Source of the DNA: Eumeta japonica
Taxonomy: Eukaryota > Arthropoda > Insecta > Lepidoptera > Psychidae
DNA length: 64,000 bases
Direction of reading: 5' to 3'
NCBI GenBank assembly: GCA_005406025.1
Contig: BGZK01000291.1
Span: forward strand, 310,001 to 374,000
The notes below the pieces were generated by a model. That model saw only the letters and a list, made by a program, of their open reading frames with translations, was not told the origin of the DNA and ran no database searches. A program made the position numbers and the translations under genes. Shown piece after piece: positions 1 through 11,589 of the stretch. How positions within the stretch are numbered: the first letter of the stretch is position 1; every line of letters starts with the position of its first letter.

Positions 1-180
1 ACAATTTTTTCTATGTTCCCCGGACATAATAAGTATAAGCACTTTAGTCACCTATAACTAGACAAATAATTAGATATGTAGACTATTACTCTTAAACTAG
101 TGTATAATGAGAAACATCGACAAAATTTTCATGGCACTTACCTTTTGTTGAGAAACGCAATTTTTCAACAATAGCTCAAA
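1..180. other. AT-rich sequence, nothing recognised
   Basis: No frame, repeat or motif here can be supported. It may be the outer part of the adjoining dispersed repeat. Confidence 0.4.
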
Positions 181-703
181 AACGGTATATCCCCTCATCT
201 TCGAAATAATTTTCGTTGAAAGTATTTATTAAACGTTTTTTTAATAATATTTTTCAGATACACAGTTCAAAAAATAAAGGGTGGGGGGCACAATTTTGCT
301 ACTTTGGGAGCGATTATTTTTGGAAATATTCACTTAATCATAAAATTTGCTTAGAAACCTTAAAGTGTTTTTAAAAGAACTGTGGAAATATATACCACAT
401 GATTATGTGGCATATATTTCAGCAAACACGAGTGTGTTTGCTGAAAAAAAATTTTGTTCAGCTCTGTTACATGTATGGAATGCCCCCTAAAAATATTTAT
501 TTATATTATTTAAGTACTAAACTATGTAGTAGCTTATACAAGACACTTATATTTAACATAAAATTTCATCAATACACATTTTTGTAGTTTTTGAGTACAA
601 TTACCCTTAATATACAGACGGACGGACGGACGGATGTAAGGGCAGGACGAAAGAATGAAGATTCCGTTTTTACCATTTTGACCCGGAACCCTAATAACCA
701 AAA
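181..703 (-). repeat. Lepidopteran dispersed repeat ending in GGTTCCG, copy 1
   Basis: The most complete of four copies in this window. It holds the recognisable inner text CTTTGGGAGCGATTATTT at about 303-320, then four CGGA units (617-634), then GATTCCGTTTTTACCATTTT and CGGAACCCTAA at the end. I know this layout (GGGAGCGATT, CGGA array, inverted GGTTCCG/GGAACCC close) as a very abundant lepidopteran repeat, but I cannot name its superfamily. The other copies lie at 34.06, 38.60 and 53.21 kb. The 62-codon frame inside it is not a gene. Confidence 0.65.
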
Positions 704-2160
704 TTAAAAATATATATATTTAATGATTTTTCACTGCACAAATAAGTGGATAATCCTTTCAAGAAAGTTCACGAAGCTTACATGAAAAGATTGGAGGATG
801 TCAATGAATCAAGAGAGATATACAAAGATACCATGTGGAAATCTGTAGTCTCTGCCACAGAAAATAAAAAAAAAATGGTCTATCGTTCCGGGAAATAAAT
901 AGGAGTGAATTTTAGTAAGTGAATACCGAATTGTGAAGCCATATAAACGGTGCAGTTTTGGGATATTAAATGGTTTCCTGGTATTGTTATTCATTGGTTA
1001 AAATACTAGACAGCACCTACTCTCTCAGAGTTCAGCATTCATCAGTTCTCAGTTAAAAATAATAAGTATTTTATTGCGTCCTTGGTTTATCTATAACTTT
1101 TATTTTCATTTCACTGTTTTTAGTGCTCCTTGATGCCAAAGATACCACGACAATTGCCTTGGACCAACTAAAGTCAAGTAAATAAATTAATCGTGTAAGG
1201 GCTACTTAAATAAGACTTAAGTATAGGTTTAAAAAAAAAACCTCTCATACTGATTTTAACAAGCTTTTCAAATGGCATACACTCGATACAGGGTAAGTGA
1301 AAAAAACCTGTCAAGTGCCAATCGAATCACGAACTAAAGGGTTCCGTTCCACTACACAATATATTGATGTTATATATAATAACGAAAAAAAAATGTTTTT
1401 TCAACTCTGTTCGGAATCATTGCCGTGACCACAACTTGTAGTTCGGTAGTTATTATTATTTAACGTTTTATTTCAGAGTTTACGCTATAATTATTACCTG
1501 TATTCGACGCTTGAACAATATCTAATACCGTTTTTACGATACAGCAATAACAAAAAAAGTTAATTTTTTTTTTTTGTATGAAGACCCGTGTGAAATATTT
1601 ATCATAAGTAGTAGCAGTCGACAAACCTATATGTTTCTGTAGTTATAGAAGACTAAATTGTTTATACCTATTATCAGCGGGAAACATGGAAAAAGTGTAA
1701 CAACGTAGGTTTTTCATCTGTAGTGTGCTTCTTTGTAGAAACGGCTTCGATTACGGATTCGAACCTACATTGAGCGTGCTCCGATATGCTTTTGGCCGGA
1801 TTTTTCTTTAATTAATTGTGTGTTTCGTCATATTGAAATTTGTACATTTAGTATTGCAGTGATATTACATACTTTATAGATCGTAATGAAGTATTTATAA
1901 TAAGTTACAGTGACGCCTTCTCTAACTCCTTTCAGCTCGTTTTCCTTACGCTTTTTATATAGCTATTATTTCCAATTACAGTTATTGTCTGCTCATCAAT
2001 GTGTCCATCGGCTTCTTCCTGACTCATGTAAAATATCGCCTCTACTTTCTCTCAGTGCTCGGCCCTTGACATTACATAGCCTATTCCACTCCGGCTAAAT
2101 TCACTTGGAGTTAGATATTTCTAGATTATTATTTTATATAAAATCATTGTTGCAGAAATG
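704..2160. other. Gene-free AT-rich stretch
   Basis: No coding frame, paired inverted repeat or known element was recognised. A tRNA-like B box (GGTTCGAATCC on the minus strand, about 1757-1767) lacks a matching T stem or A box. Confidence 0.5.
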
Positions 2161-2420
2161 CAGCAACAACATTGAATACATTTAAATCCCGCTAAAGGTC
2201 TCATCGTCGCACCTGATTGCGGCGTACGAGGTGTACCAGACGACAGTCGTGGACGGTGGTTATTAATAATTCAAACAAGAATCGGGACTCTCCGCCGCCT
2301 CTGCCTAAATCAAACGGAATCACTATCGATCCGTCGTTATAGGGCTGAATTAAAATTGCCCTAAGCCCACCACCTACGCGGTCCGTGACTATCGCGTGAT
2401 GTTTATGTCATTGTTTTTGA
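2161..2420. other. GC-richer island, possible regulatory element
   Basis: Base composition rises sharply against AT-rich flanks, with several CpG-bearing words and homeodomain-core ATTA/TAAT words (GGTTATTAATAATTC near 2260). An AGGGC...GCCCT short inverted repeat sits near 2340-2362. There is no sustained open frame. Enhancer function is inferred only from composition and isolation. Confidence 0.3.
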
Positions 2421-2645
2421 ATTGATCCATAAGGGAGCAAGTTTTTATACGGTTTATTGTACATTTTTAAAATAGTTGCTATTTGAGTACAATATATATA
2501 ATATATATATAATAAGTAATAAACAAGCTGATTCTCCTGCGTAGCCTATTAGTATTATTGAAGTAATAAACAAAACAATTTTCAGCATATTCAGTGTAAA
2601 GATTGCGTGATAACAAATTAAAGTGTAGAGAACACTGACACCTAG

Positions 2646-2950
2646 AATTTATAAAAAAGTTTAGAAATTATATTTTAAGTAGAAGATTTCGTATGAAGTT
2701 GAAAACATTGTTCACACCAAATGATACTGATGAAAACAAAGATGTAATAAAAATGACTGAAAAAGTCTTAAATACATATAATCCATACTTTGAATGCGAA
2801 ATAATTTAGTCTTTTCCTTATGACCTTCCAAAAAATACCAACGATACTTACAGAGAAGTCCACAATATAGACATATACAGTTGGTACTGCAAAACACCAT
2901 CGAGAAATATCCAGACGTATCTCCAATTGATGCTGATATTGCGAACTAAA
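2646..2950 (+). pseudogene. Decayed protein-coding remnant of unknown identity
   Basis: The plus-strand frame runs from 2646 to a stop near 2809 and reads like real protein: a basic stretch (FIKKFRNYILSRRFRMKLK) followed by TPNDTDENKDVIKMTEKVL and TYNPYFECEII. After the stop the same frame continues SFPYDLPKNTNDTYREVHNI. A shift of frame near 2880 gives a plausible C terminus, EKYPDVSPIDADIAN, closed by TAA. A coherent peptide across one stop and one frameshift suggests a pseudogene of a host or mobile-element protein. I do not recognise the family. There are no introns or flanking repeats that would say whether it was a processed copy. Confidence 0.4.
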
Positions 2951-3265
2951 CATTACTTTTTAAAATATAATTTTATATGATATTTTAAGGCATTAATACA
3001 TACAAATAAAAGAAATTTGAACTTTTTAGATCAAACATAAACATTACTTTGTATTTATAATATATTAATTAAAATTAACATATTTCGACTGCTTACGAGC
3101 ATAAATACATACTTTGTCTATCTATTCCTTATTAGGATTTTTCTCACATATGGTAAAATATCCTATAGTACATATTTCACGCAAACATAGAATTTTCTTC
3201 GTTTTAATTATATTTATGTACGCACTTAAAGGGAAATCTATTTGGATTGAATGGCTTTTTTTTAT
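2951..3265. other. AT-rich spacer, nothing recognised
   Basis: No frame or repeat can be supported. Confidence 0.5.
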
Positions 3266-3560
3266 TTAATGAACAACACAATTTAATCGAAAACTCAGTG
3301 CGACCAAATCGTACAGTTCTGCAACGGGACTGTTAATTGACGTCAACGCGTTTCGACACTGAAACCAATTACGTCGATTAACCAGCTGATATCCGATCCG
3401 ATTGCAATATCCGATACCCGCGAAATATCCGATATTTACCGGAAGGGTGTTGTACCGTTTGAGCGGCGTGCGATAAATAACCTCGTACCAACAGAGTCTG
3501 GCTATTTCCGTGCCCTTGTCATAGTTTATCGCGGCATCAGGTGCCGTCAATGACTAAGGA
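3266..3560. other. CpG-containing island, possible regulatory element
   Basis: A compact GC-richer block in AT-rich surroundings. It carries three spaced copies of the word ATATCCGAT (about 3389, 3407 and 3426) and the homeodomain-type words TTAATTGACG and CAATTACGTCGATTAA. The 94-codon minus-strand frame over it shows no domain and probably only reflects the lower stop density of GC-richer DNA. Regulatory role is inferred. Confidence 0.35.
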
Positions 3561-4555
3561 ATTCAATACAACAACTAATACAGCCTTCTCGTAGATAGGT
3601 TATGAGTGGACATTGGACATTTTATATTCATTGTACCTGCCGAGCTTCTGATATACGTACGAGATAAATAAAGAGATAATAAGTGTGTGGTTAACGAATA
3701 TCTATTTATTTGCTTTTTAATTTTAAATTAAAATTGTTGAAATATTGACAAAAATAAAGAATGATGTTTATGTTCCATTCGCAACATAAACGACTTCTTC
3801 AGCTAGGTGAACGACCATATTAGCTGAACAATCGAGCCATACAAGCTGAATAGCAAGCGAGCAAATAAACCTTGGCTGTATGGCGTTGGGACTCCCTAAC
3901 TTTCATTTTGAAGGATGTTAGTAATAAAAAATTTTCACAATCTAAGAAGAAACTAATTAATAGTGAATTAATTCTACTTATTTCATGACAACCGTAAAAA
4001 AAACATTACCTCGATGATCGTAAACATATACGAAAATTGGCATGAATGTGAAGATTAATACTGTACAAGTTCGTGAGGCTAACATTTTAATACCCAAATA
4101 AATATTTTGGTTCTTGAACTAAATTATTGAAGTATAGAGTAAGATTATTAATAAAAGAAAGTTATGGTAATAAATTATTTTATTTTTATTAATAAAATAA
4201 ATATTATCTGAAGAAATTGTGGCGAATCTTAATAAAAAAATAAAGATGTCTCAACCGCCTGTTAACATTCAACTAAGTACCAGGACAGCACACGCAGAAA
4301 GCAGTATATTAACATTTATTTTATAACTAATTTAATATGGTACATCCTAAGAAAATAATCCGCATTTACCAAAAAAAAACAATGTTTTTTATTTATACCA
4401 AAGAATTATAATTTCTTACATGCATACATGAGTATACAAACAGTTCTTTGAAATGTAAAATTATGTGTTACTTAAAGCGACTTGCTTTGAAATTGCAATA
4501 TTATTTCAATAATGTACAGAATAATATTAAAATGCAAATATTAAAAATGCCATAT
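3561..4555. other. Gene-free AT-rich stretch
   Basis: No coding frame, tandem repeat or known element was recognised. Confidence 0.5.
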
Positions 4556-5120
4556 ATCAAAAGCCAGAGCTCGTGTTTGGGTACAACGAAACCGATTGCA
4601 GTTCGTCATGAACGATCCCAAGGTTGCGAGAGAGAGGGATGGTCGACCGAAAATACCTATTTTAATTCAGGTAGGTACGTGCATACCGGAATCATAATAA
4701 TAATACGCACGGGGTCCTCACGAGGCCCGCGTTTACGGCCGACCTTAAAGCGTTCCCATCATCATCCCGGCCTGGCTCCCATTAAACAAACGCTACACAG
4801 AATCTGTATATACAATAATACTAAAACCGGGGCGTTCCGTCCATCAGATGCCTGCGAGTGCTCCTTAAACAGTATAACGACCTGAATGATGACGTAACAG
4901 CCTCCCACCCGCGGCGTGGAGAAGGGCGCGCGGGCGGGCCGCGGGGGGCCGGGCGACGGGGGGCGCGGAGGTCGAGGGAGCTGATTTAGTTTGCTCAAGG
5001 CACGTCCCCGTATCGATTCGGTCCACACCTCGGCGAAGATGCGAGCTGAAACGTTTAGGGGGCTTAGTGCGAACACCGTCAAAAGAAATTGTACGTATTG
5101 CTTTCGCGGTGTATCGATCG
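4556..5120. other. GC-rich island with a G-rich tract
   Basis: Composition is high in GC from the GAGCTCGTG word to about 5110, with an almost pure G/C run at 4919-4976 (repeated GGGCG, GCGGGG and GGGG words on the plus strand). Overlapping frames on both strands (145 and 106 codons) are proline/arginine-rich artefacts of this composition. A CpG-rich promoter or enhancer is possible. The G runs could form a quadruplex on the plus strand. Confidence 0.35.
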
Positions 5121-5380
5121 GTTCGAGGTATATCTCTCCCTTTGCGTAATTACACTAATGATGTCATTGGAAACGCTACGATGTACTACACAATAATAAT
5201 ATCTTATTAGGGTGGTGACGTACGTCATTATTCCCTGGTAGGCTTTAATATACGTGAATGTTGCTAAGATACATTACCGAAGAGATTAAGTAAACTTTAG
5301 TAGTTAGATCATTATAATTCTATACTCATATATTATTTATCACTACATTTTCGATAAATATAGACAATATGTTGTTTTAT

Positions 5381-5740
5381 CTTCTAATTTGCTTTCCGCC
5401 CACGATTTCATTCGCGCGTGGACTTAGAATGTATTCCTATCCTTTGTATGGCTCAATCTTGTTAATCTCAGTACTGTTTCTGATTCCGATCCCGGTCACG
5501 CTTTTGATTCTGATCTCGGTTTCACACTTAATTTCTACCCGGTCCCAACCCTGATTCTGGATTTTACTTTCTGTCCCGCTTTCAATTTTGATTTCACTAC
5601 CGGTTACGGTCTAATTTGAATGAAGCCAAGGCAAATCATAGTATTAAAATAAAATATAGGCTATATTACTTGAGGATAGTTTAGCTTTCTATTAACGAAA
5701 TCATTTTTAGAATCGGTGTAGTAGCACAAATATGTAAATA
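5381..5740 (+). repeat. GATCCCGGTC-type dispersed repeat, copy 1
   Basis: Opens with the relic TTTCCGCCCACGATTTCAT...GCGCGTGG, related to the common lepidopteran opening CTAGCTTTYGCCCRCGRCTTCG. The middle is a degenerate run of words like GATCCCGGTCACGCTTTTGAT and GATCTCGGTTTCAC. The 3' part (TTACTTGAGGATAGTTTAGCTTTC, then TTTTTAGAATCGGTGTAGTAG) aligns with the copy at 44.67 kb. It codes for nothing recognisable. Confidence 0.6.
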
Positions 5741-6007
5741 GACAAATAGAGCCTTTGGTAAATGATAGAAGCCTATTTGTAATGCACAAACGAACCCAAT
5801 CGAGAAATACGTTGCTCAAAAACTATTCAGACAAAATTCAACTCCAGTTACTGAAAAGTAAATTTCTTAAAATCCTTTCTTAGCTCGTACCCACATGATA
5901 GAAACTATCGTCTTATTATATTTCATGATGCCTAGCTTTATCAGTTTTTAATATTTCACAATTAAATAGCGCGTCAGTGGCGTATGAATATAGATAGCCA
6001 GTAATGT

Positions 6008-6195
6008 ATAGCTACTAACTGTCGCCCACGGCTCCCCCCGTGAATATAGAATTAATTATTATATCTTTTATATGGACCGATAATGTCGCATCTACCATAA
6101 TCCCAATCCCAGTCTTGCTCTTATCTCGAACTAGATCCCGATTCTGGTCCCGCTCTTTATATTGATTACGGTTCCCCCTTTTATTCGATTGCCAT
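6008..6195 (+). repeat. GATCCCGGTC-type dispersed repeat, copy 2
   Basis: Begins CTACTAACTGTCGCCCACGG with CCCCCCGTGAATATAG, then repeats words such as CCCAATCCCAGTCTTGCTC and GATCCCGATTCTGGTCCCG. It is shorter than the other copies and lacks the 3' part. Confidence 0.6.
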
Positions 6196-6199
6196 CCTA

Positions 6200-8120
6200 T
6201 TTTTCTATTTTAATGGTTTCTAATTTTTTACGCAGGAACGCTAAATATTTTTAAAATAAAAAGTATCCTGTATGCGGGCCGATGAACTCGAGCTTGCAGT
6301 AAAAATTCTAGGACCAACAGACATACGGACAAAAAAATTAAAATGGGTTGTTTGGAGACTCGATACTTATAAATTTATAACATAACAGATTAAAAAAAAC
6401 GGTTATTTTAAATTCACAGGCAGTCAGTTTTGTTTAAATGTACCTATAGATTTCAGAAAATATATACCCTTCTAAATATTTAACATTTTCCTAATTTAAA
6501 ACGACCGAGACACTTATTGCCACCTCTTTCATGTTGAATCGAATTCGAGAATCACCACATTTACAATCAAATACCGAAGATAGATCCAAAAAAATATGGA
6601 TACTATTTAATACATGCTTGTTTTAGCCACTGCAAAACGTACCCAGAATATTAAAGGGTTTATACCTTCAACAGCATAAAAGTCACCGATAGTGTACTGT
6701 CCTTACTAATTTCTGCTGCTTTTAATTCGAGAATAAATCGCATATTTAAATACATAAATTTAATGTAAAAATCAATTCATAAAGCAAATTTTTGCTTTAC
6801 ATATTTCAATTAAAAGAATTTTAGTGCGGCCGACTTACTCTAATGGAACTGTTCGAATGCAAGGAAGCGCCCAGTGACACTGTTTAAATGTCAACATTTA
6901 TAGGTCACGTGGCACCTGTGATCGATATCCAAAGCATTTACTTCCATTAAACATTTACTCACCTTTCCCAACTGTATGGTCCACATATACAAGTAAAGTA
7001 AGTGGGAGCTACTCTTAAAACACCCTACAACATTGTCCGACGATGGACAAAGCGCCTACATAGACTTTCAAAGTAATGTCCAAGATTACTTCGAACGTTG
7101 TGAGTATCAGAAATAAAACTTTCACAGATATATATAACAGTATGAAGCAAAAAACTCTTTTTCAATAAACGATAATGTGATAAGTCTAAATTCGTTGCCT
7201 TTTAGGCTTAAATTAAGTCATGTAAAATATTATTCAATATGGTTGATTTTGTCGGTTTGATGTTGAAATCATTCATAGACACAAGCTACGAAGAGAGAAA
7301 ACTAAAACTAGAGAAAATGTCTTGAAAAATAGAACAGTTAGAGAGCTCTTAGCTTTATACTTTGACGTGAGAAAAGATAAAATTTTGAAGGTTGTTAAAC
7401 AATGTTACGAATGGTACAAGATTACGAATTTTAAGGAACACATCGCACTGATTCAGGATTCGTTGTCGTTGGTAAAGTGAAAAAGAATAGAAACCACGAG
7501 TACAGGGTTTTTGTCATATAAAGAAATTACCCAAAATTTCATTATGACAATTGGCTCAGACGGTATATTAATTCTGGAAATTATGGTGGAATATAATACT
7601 GCTTGAGAAACGACTACAAAAACCACTTCTTTGAATAATTTATTTGCTTCACATGAACGAACTGCCTTTGAGACACCTGTTTCTTCATCTCGACGGGCGT
7701 ACTTAGGTACATGAATCTTATATTGGCCCAATGGTAAAAGTTCTAAAAAGCTGTGAAAATCTGCCTGTTAAAAAAATTGATCGAAGGACAAATGGTAGCA
7801 AATGGTTGAAATGGCCAAAGATCTGAGTTTACCAACAACACTTACACAACATTGTCTCGACGGTAATTTCAGGTGAATTTCCAGATCTGGAAAATAAATC
7901 TCCAGGCAAACTACCACATGCGTGCGCGTGCTAACCAGATACTGTGTTTGTATGTAGCAGCTGAAGAACAATCGAAATATTTGACAACTCTAACTACTTT
8001 CGTGATTAAAGTTTACGCGCCTTCTTGATTTTTAATTCAAAATAAACCATCATGCAAAGATGGCAATTTCAAGAGCCGTTAATAAATTTTAACTGTTCTA
8101 CATATATTGATTTAATAAAA
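6200..8120. other. Gene-free AT-rich stretch
   Basis: No gene was recognised. The plus-strand peptide EMAKDLSLPTT near 7810 faintly resembles the helix-turn-helix start of pogo/Tigger transposases but is too short to call. Confidence 0.45.
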
Positions 8121-8124
8121 GGGC

Positions 8125-8385
8125 AGAAAAAATAACCGAACCTCCGATTTTGAAAAACTTAACTGACTAAGAAATTCAGTACATCATTTGGTGGTGAAGA
8201 CGAACTATCGTTTTTAAGGTTTCTCAGCCATACTCAAGCTGTTGAAAGTGCTGTAAAGATTACGACATAAGTTTCCATTTCTCAGTGCATAAAAAAATTC
8301 GCGATTAAATACAACAGAAACCAAATTGGAATCGTGAAACATAATGCCTAAATTTGAAATAAAAAGTATTTTGGAATTTTTATTA
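8125..8385 (+). pseudogene. Relic of an insect repeat-associated protein with an HTQAVE motif
   Basis: Three frames together read TEPPILKNLTD, then EIQYII, then GGEDELSFLRFLSHTQAVES, AVKITT and finally MPKFEIKSILEF. The series EPPxLKxLTDEEIxxI, HTQAVExxVKxxTEA and MPxFExKS is one I recall from uncharacterised, multi-copy insect proteins that lie next to transposons. I cannot give the family a name. Stops and frameshifts show that the fragment is dead. It lies about 75 bp upstream of a truncated mariner and may be an independent insertion. Confidence 0.45.
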
Positions 8386-8460
8386 ATATACACAATTTTT
8401 CAAGTTATTCTTAAAATTTGAATGTTTTTTATAAGAGTACCTTAATAAATATCTAAATTA

Positions 8461-8885
8461 TACATTGTATATTTATGAGCTTTTACCGTCGGGAAAAACC
8501 ATAAATTCGGATCTCTAGTGCTAATAGCTGATGAAATTCGAGCAAGAAGTTGAGAGAAATACCCCGGAATTGATCAACAGAAAGGGTGTGATTTTTTACC
8601 ATGATAACGCCAAACCACACACATCTTTAATTACTCAGGAAATATGTAGAGAATTTGGTTAGGAAGTATTAATGCATCCACTATATATCCCTGATCTTGC
8701 ACCCTCAAATTTTCACCTACGTCAGTTTCTTCAGAATTCTTTTAGTGTTAGGTTAACATCAAGGGTCATAACTACTTGTCGCAGTTTTTTGATCACAATT
8801 TCCAAAATTTCTACAGCAATAGAATTATGTCACTACATACCTACAAAATGGCAACAAGTTAAACAATACAACGTATGTATATTAT
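8461..8885 (+). pseudogene. Mariner transposase relic, C-terminal part
   Basis: The reading frame gives [31 protein letters not shown], then the catalytic-core block [11 protein letters not shown] and the third-Asp block PDLAPSNFHL, ending in PTKWQQVK. These match the C-terminal half of Tc1/mariner D,D34D transposases of the mellifera type. Two of three catalytic aspartates are visible. The N-terminal half and first aspartate are missing, and several in-frame stops occur (for example in EFG*EVLMHP and around 8519-8529). It is a 5'-truncated dead copy. Terminal repeats were not found. Confidence 0.8.
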
Positions 8886-9450
8886 AATTGAATGTAAATA
8901 AAATATGATGAAAAACTATCTTGTATTTGTATATAAAATACGAAAAAACGTTTTCGCCGAAATAATCTATTATGTATAAAATACCTACTTACCACTAAAT
9001 TAAGCACAAAGTTTCGCATCATATACTCTAAACTTTTTTATGTAATTTAAAAATTTTGAGGTCATTGTGGAGCTCAAGGTATTCATCAAATTAAATCAAA
9101 AAACTACATTTATTTTTACTTTAATATAAAGCACCAATGCCCTCCCTATTAGGACTTAAGAAAATTATTTTCCATACATTCGTGCTCCTAATTAATACAC
9201 AGCTCAAAGATTAAGACTTAGCCAACAGCTTAGAAAGGATCTTTATAAATAAATTCATTAGACTAAAAATAAAACCAATAGAATAAAAAGAAACATGTTG
9301 TAGCGGCCACGACGCTCGGAAATTTTTACAAGATTTTATTTAAATTGTCATGTTAGTGAATCAAATCTCAAAAACTAAATTAGAAGCAGTTCCTCCGTTT
9401 AGACTCATATTTGATATACATTGATATTTTCGGTAACAATACAATAATAT
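8886..9450. other. AT-rich spacer
   Basis: Nothing beyond short A/T runs could be recognised. Confidence 0.5.
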
Positions 9451-9770
9451 GGTACCATGGAGCTGGTCTATAATGGAGTCGGAAAGTGGTTATGGGAACT
9501 CCTAAACTACAAAATGAACCCATCTATGCTTCGGTTCCTTTATTTTATCTTGCCAAACATTCTGATGCTACATGAAATTCAAGGTTTAAAGATGGTGACG
9601 GAAGATGGTCGTAGGAAGTTCTGAAACAACAAGATATAAACAAGACAGACGCGTCGTGTTTGGACTCCTTTGATTTAGCTTTGCAAGTTCTCTGGATCTT
9701 CTAGGACCTGAAGATGAAGCTGGAAGGTAATCAGAGCAAGTCTGTTATAAAACGTTGTCACCCTAGAGAG
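9451..9770 (-). repeat. Two diverged tandem units of about 110-125 bp
   Basis: Read on the minus strand, one unit (AGAACTTGCAAAGCTAAAT, AAGGAGTCC, GTTTCAGAACTTCC, ACCATCTTCCG) is followed by a second with the same word order (AATGTTTGGCAAGATAAAAT, AAGGAACCG, GTTTAGGAGTTCCC, ACCACTTTCCG). They are clearly related but strongly diverged. They lie just upstream of the helicase relic and might be part of the same old element. Confidence 0.4.
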
Positions 9771-9839
9771 AGATTGGGCTCGTTTGTGATTGATGATGGG
9801 CGTCGTTAGCATTAGTCTGCCATCTGTCTAGGAGAACGA

Positions 9840-10442
9840 TAACTCGAAAATTAAACCCGAACTGCAATTACCATCAGGAGCGAGTAAGGTTCCACCTAAA
9901 GTAAGCGGTGGAATGAAATACATCCAAGTGAAGATGAGGCCGTGCCAACAGATCTTAATAAAACAGGAGGACTTCCCCAACATATCGAAATATTTGAGGA
10001 GACCAAAAACCATACTGTGGTCTAATATAGACATAATGAAAAGTTTAGTTAACGATGCCATTAGATAATAACCAAAATAATTCGGCCCTGCTTGCGGCAA
10101 GCACAGCTTTACGCGACGCATATACCATCAGTCCAGGTAGATTTAGGCAGCGACGGTATTCACATTATTTTATTAAATCTGTCTGTTCAGTCCAAATTCA
10201 GCTACGGCATGGCCGAGCGAAAAATTTTGCTTATGGTGTTCTTCTGGGCTTCCACTGTGCATAGGATGCCAGGCAGCACAGTGGTGTTCGCCGACGTGTA
10301 TTTGGGCCGTAAACTTTTCGCCGCTGGGCAAGCTTATGTTGCCCATAGTTGAATAAAATCTTTAGAAGGATTCCTCATCGAAGTATAAGATAGTTCGAAA
10401 TTAACAGGAAAAATACTTTGCAACAATGAAATTAATAACGCT
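9840..10442 (+). pseudogene. PIF1-type helicase relic, probably from a Helitron
   Basis: Peptides occur in the order expected for the C-terminal half of a PIF1-like DNA helicase. First is TILWSNIDIMKSLVNDAI (usual GxxVMLxxNIDxxxGLVNGAxG), ending near 10066. Then KFSYGMAERK and the motif STVHRMPGSTVVFADVYLG (usual TVHKMQGSTVDxAVVxLG). Then LFAAGQAYVA, which should continue LSRVKSLEG but reads HS*IKSLEGFLIEV*DSSKLTGKILCNNE. Three in-frame stops (about 10067, 10350 and 10400) show it is inactive. Such helicases in insect repeats usually belong to the Rep/Hel protein of rolling-circle Helitrons. A host PIF1 retrocopy is the alternative. The HUH nuclease part was not found. Confidence 0.7.
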
Positions 10443-11585
10443 ACAAGCTTTTGAAATTATTTGATGTACCTAATACAATATTAGCTACAATTATGGATAT
10501 CTCTTTTTTCAGTGATTATCCTAATATCTGCCTATATAGGTAGATAGTTTTGGGTAGTTCTTCAAAAAATCGAAAAATCACCATTGAAAAATTACCATCG
10601 AAAAAGAATATAACTTCATAATTTGGCTGTTTTTCTAATGTAATATATAGTGTATATGAGCTTTATTTTAGTTGACAAGGTGGTCTCTAATTTTTTACTT
10701 TTAATCAAAATAGCCAAAGAATAAAAAAAAATTGATTATGAGGGAGTGATCTTTAGATGGAAAAATGTGAATTATCTTATATACATTTATTATTTTTGCG
10801 CGAATATGGTTAATTTAGGAAACAATTATTATTTTTTTTCCAAAATATAAATCCATTCATTGAAAAAATTTTTAACATTTGGAACTTGTTTAAAATCACA
10901 GTAGCTATTTTCAGCTCTTATATTTCAAAAAACTGCGATATCGTTTAGTTTTTCGTTGCACATGATATAAAAAAACTTTCTTAAAATAATTTGGATAATA
11001 ATATTGACGATGGATTAATAATACTTAAAACTCATAATACTTAAAATTATCATTCCCTCATTTATAATTTTCATGAGGTAATGATGGTGAGGGAACGACG
11101 AAAATCAAATAATCATCAAAAGGTGGTTATATATAAACTGAGTTCGATTTGTAATTGAAGGCTAATATTATGCCTCCTAAAAGCTGCAAAAAAATATAAA
11201 AATTATTACAAAATACAACAATTATCTTGTTCAAACTTGATTGAATGAATTAAATTTAATGGAATTGAAGAAATGATGTGTGAAAATGTAATATTTAAAT
11301 AATTCATAAAAAAATCCCAATAAGTACTTCATTAAATCCTTTCGCGTCGGTCAACAATGATGACAAGGTCACACTGACAGTTTTCAAATGTTAATAATTC
11401 ATTAAAGCGGTAGCAAAAAGTCATTTTGTATAAATAACTGGATAAGTGTTTATAAAATGTGAGGGAGTGATTCTGTTTTGGTGAGACAAAGATAAAAAAT
11501 AATTTTTAGAATAATTTATTATTTTTCACTCAATAAAGTAATGTTTATTGTTGTGTAGTTTTTTAAATTAAATAAAGTCGGTATA
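10443..11585. other. Gene-free AT-rich stretch
   Basis: Very AT-rich, with no coding frame of note. Words such as GAGGGAGTGAT recur (about 10741 and 11461), but no defined element could be delimited. Confidence 0.45.
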
Positions 11586-11589
11586 CGGG

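Noticed and set aside
1741..1800. tRNA-like B box (GGTTCGAATCC) on the minus strand
   Set aside because: The bases beside it do not form a five-pair T stem, and no A box or cloverleaf arms are found upstream. It may be chance or a worn SINE head.
4448..5082. Frames of 145 and 106 codons on opposite strands
   Set aside because: They overlap a GC-rich island that has few stops. No domain, and low-complexity Pro/Arg content.
7786..7860. Possible pogo/Tigger N-terminal relic (EMAKDLSLPTT)
   Set aside because: Only about eleven residues are suggestive, with stops at once on the far side.
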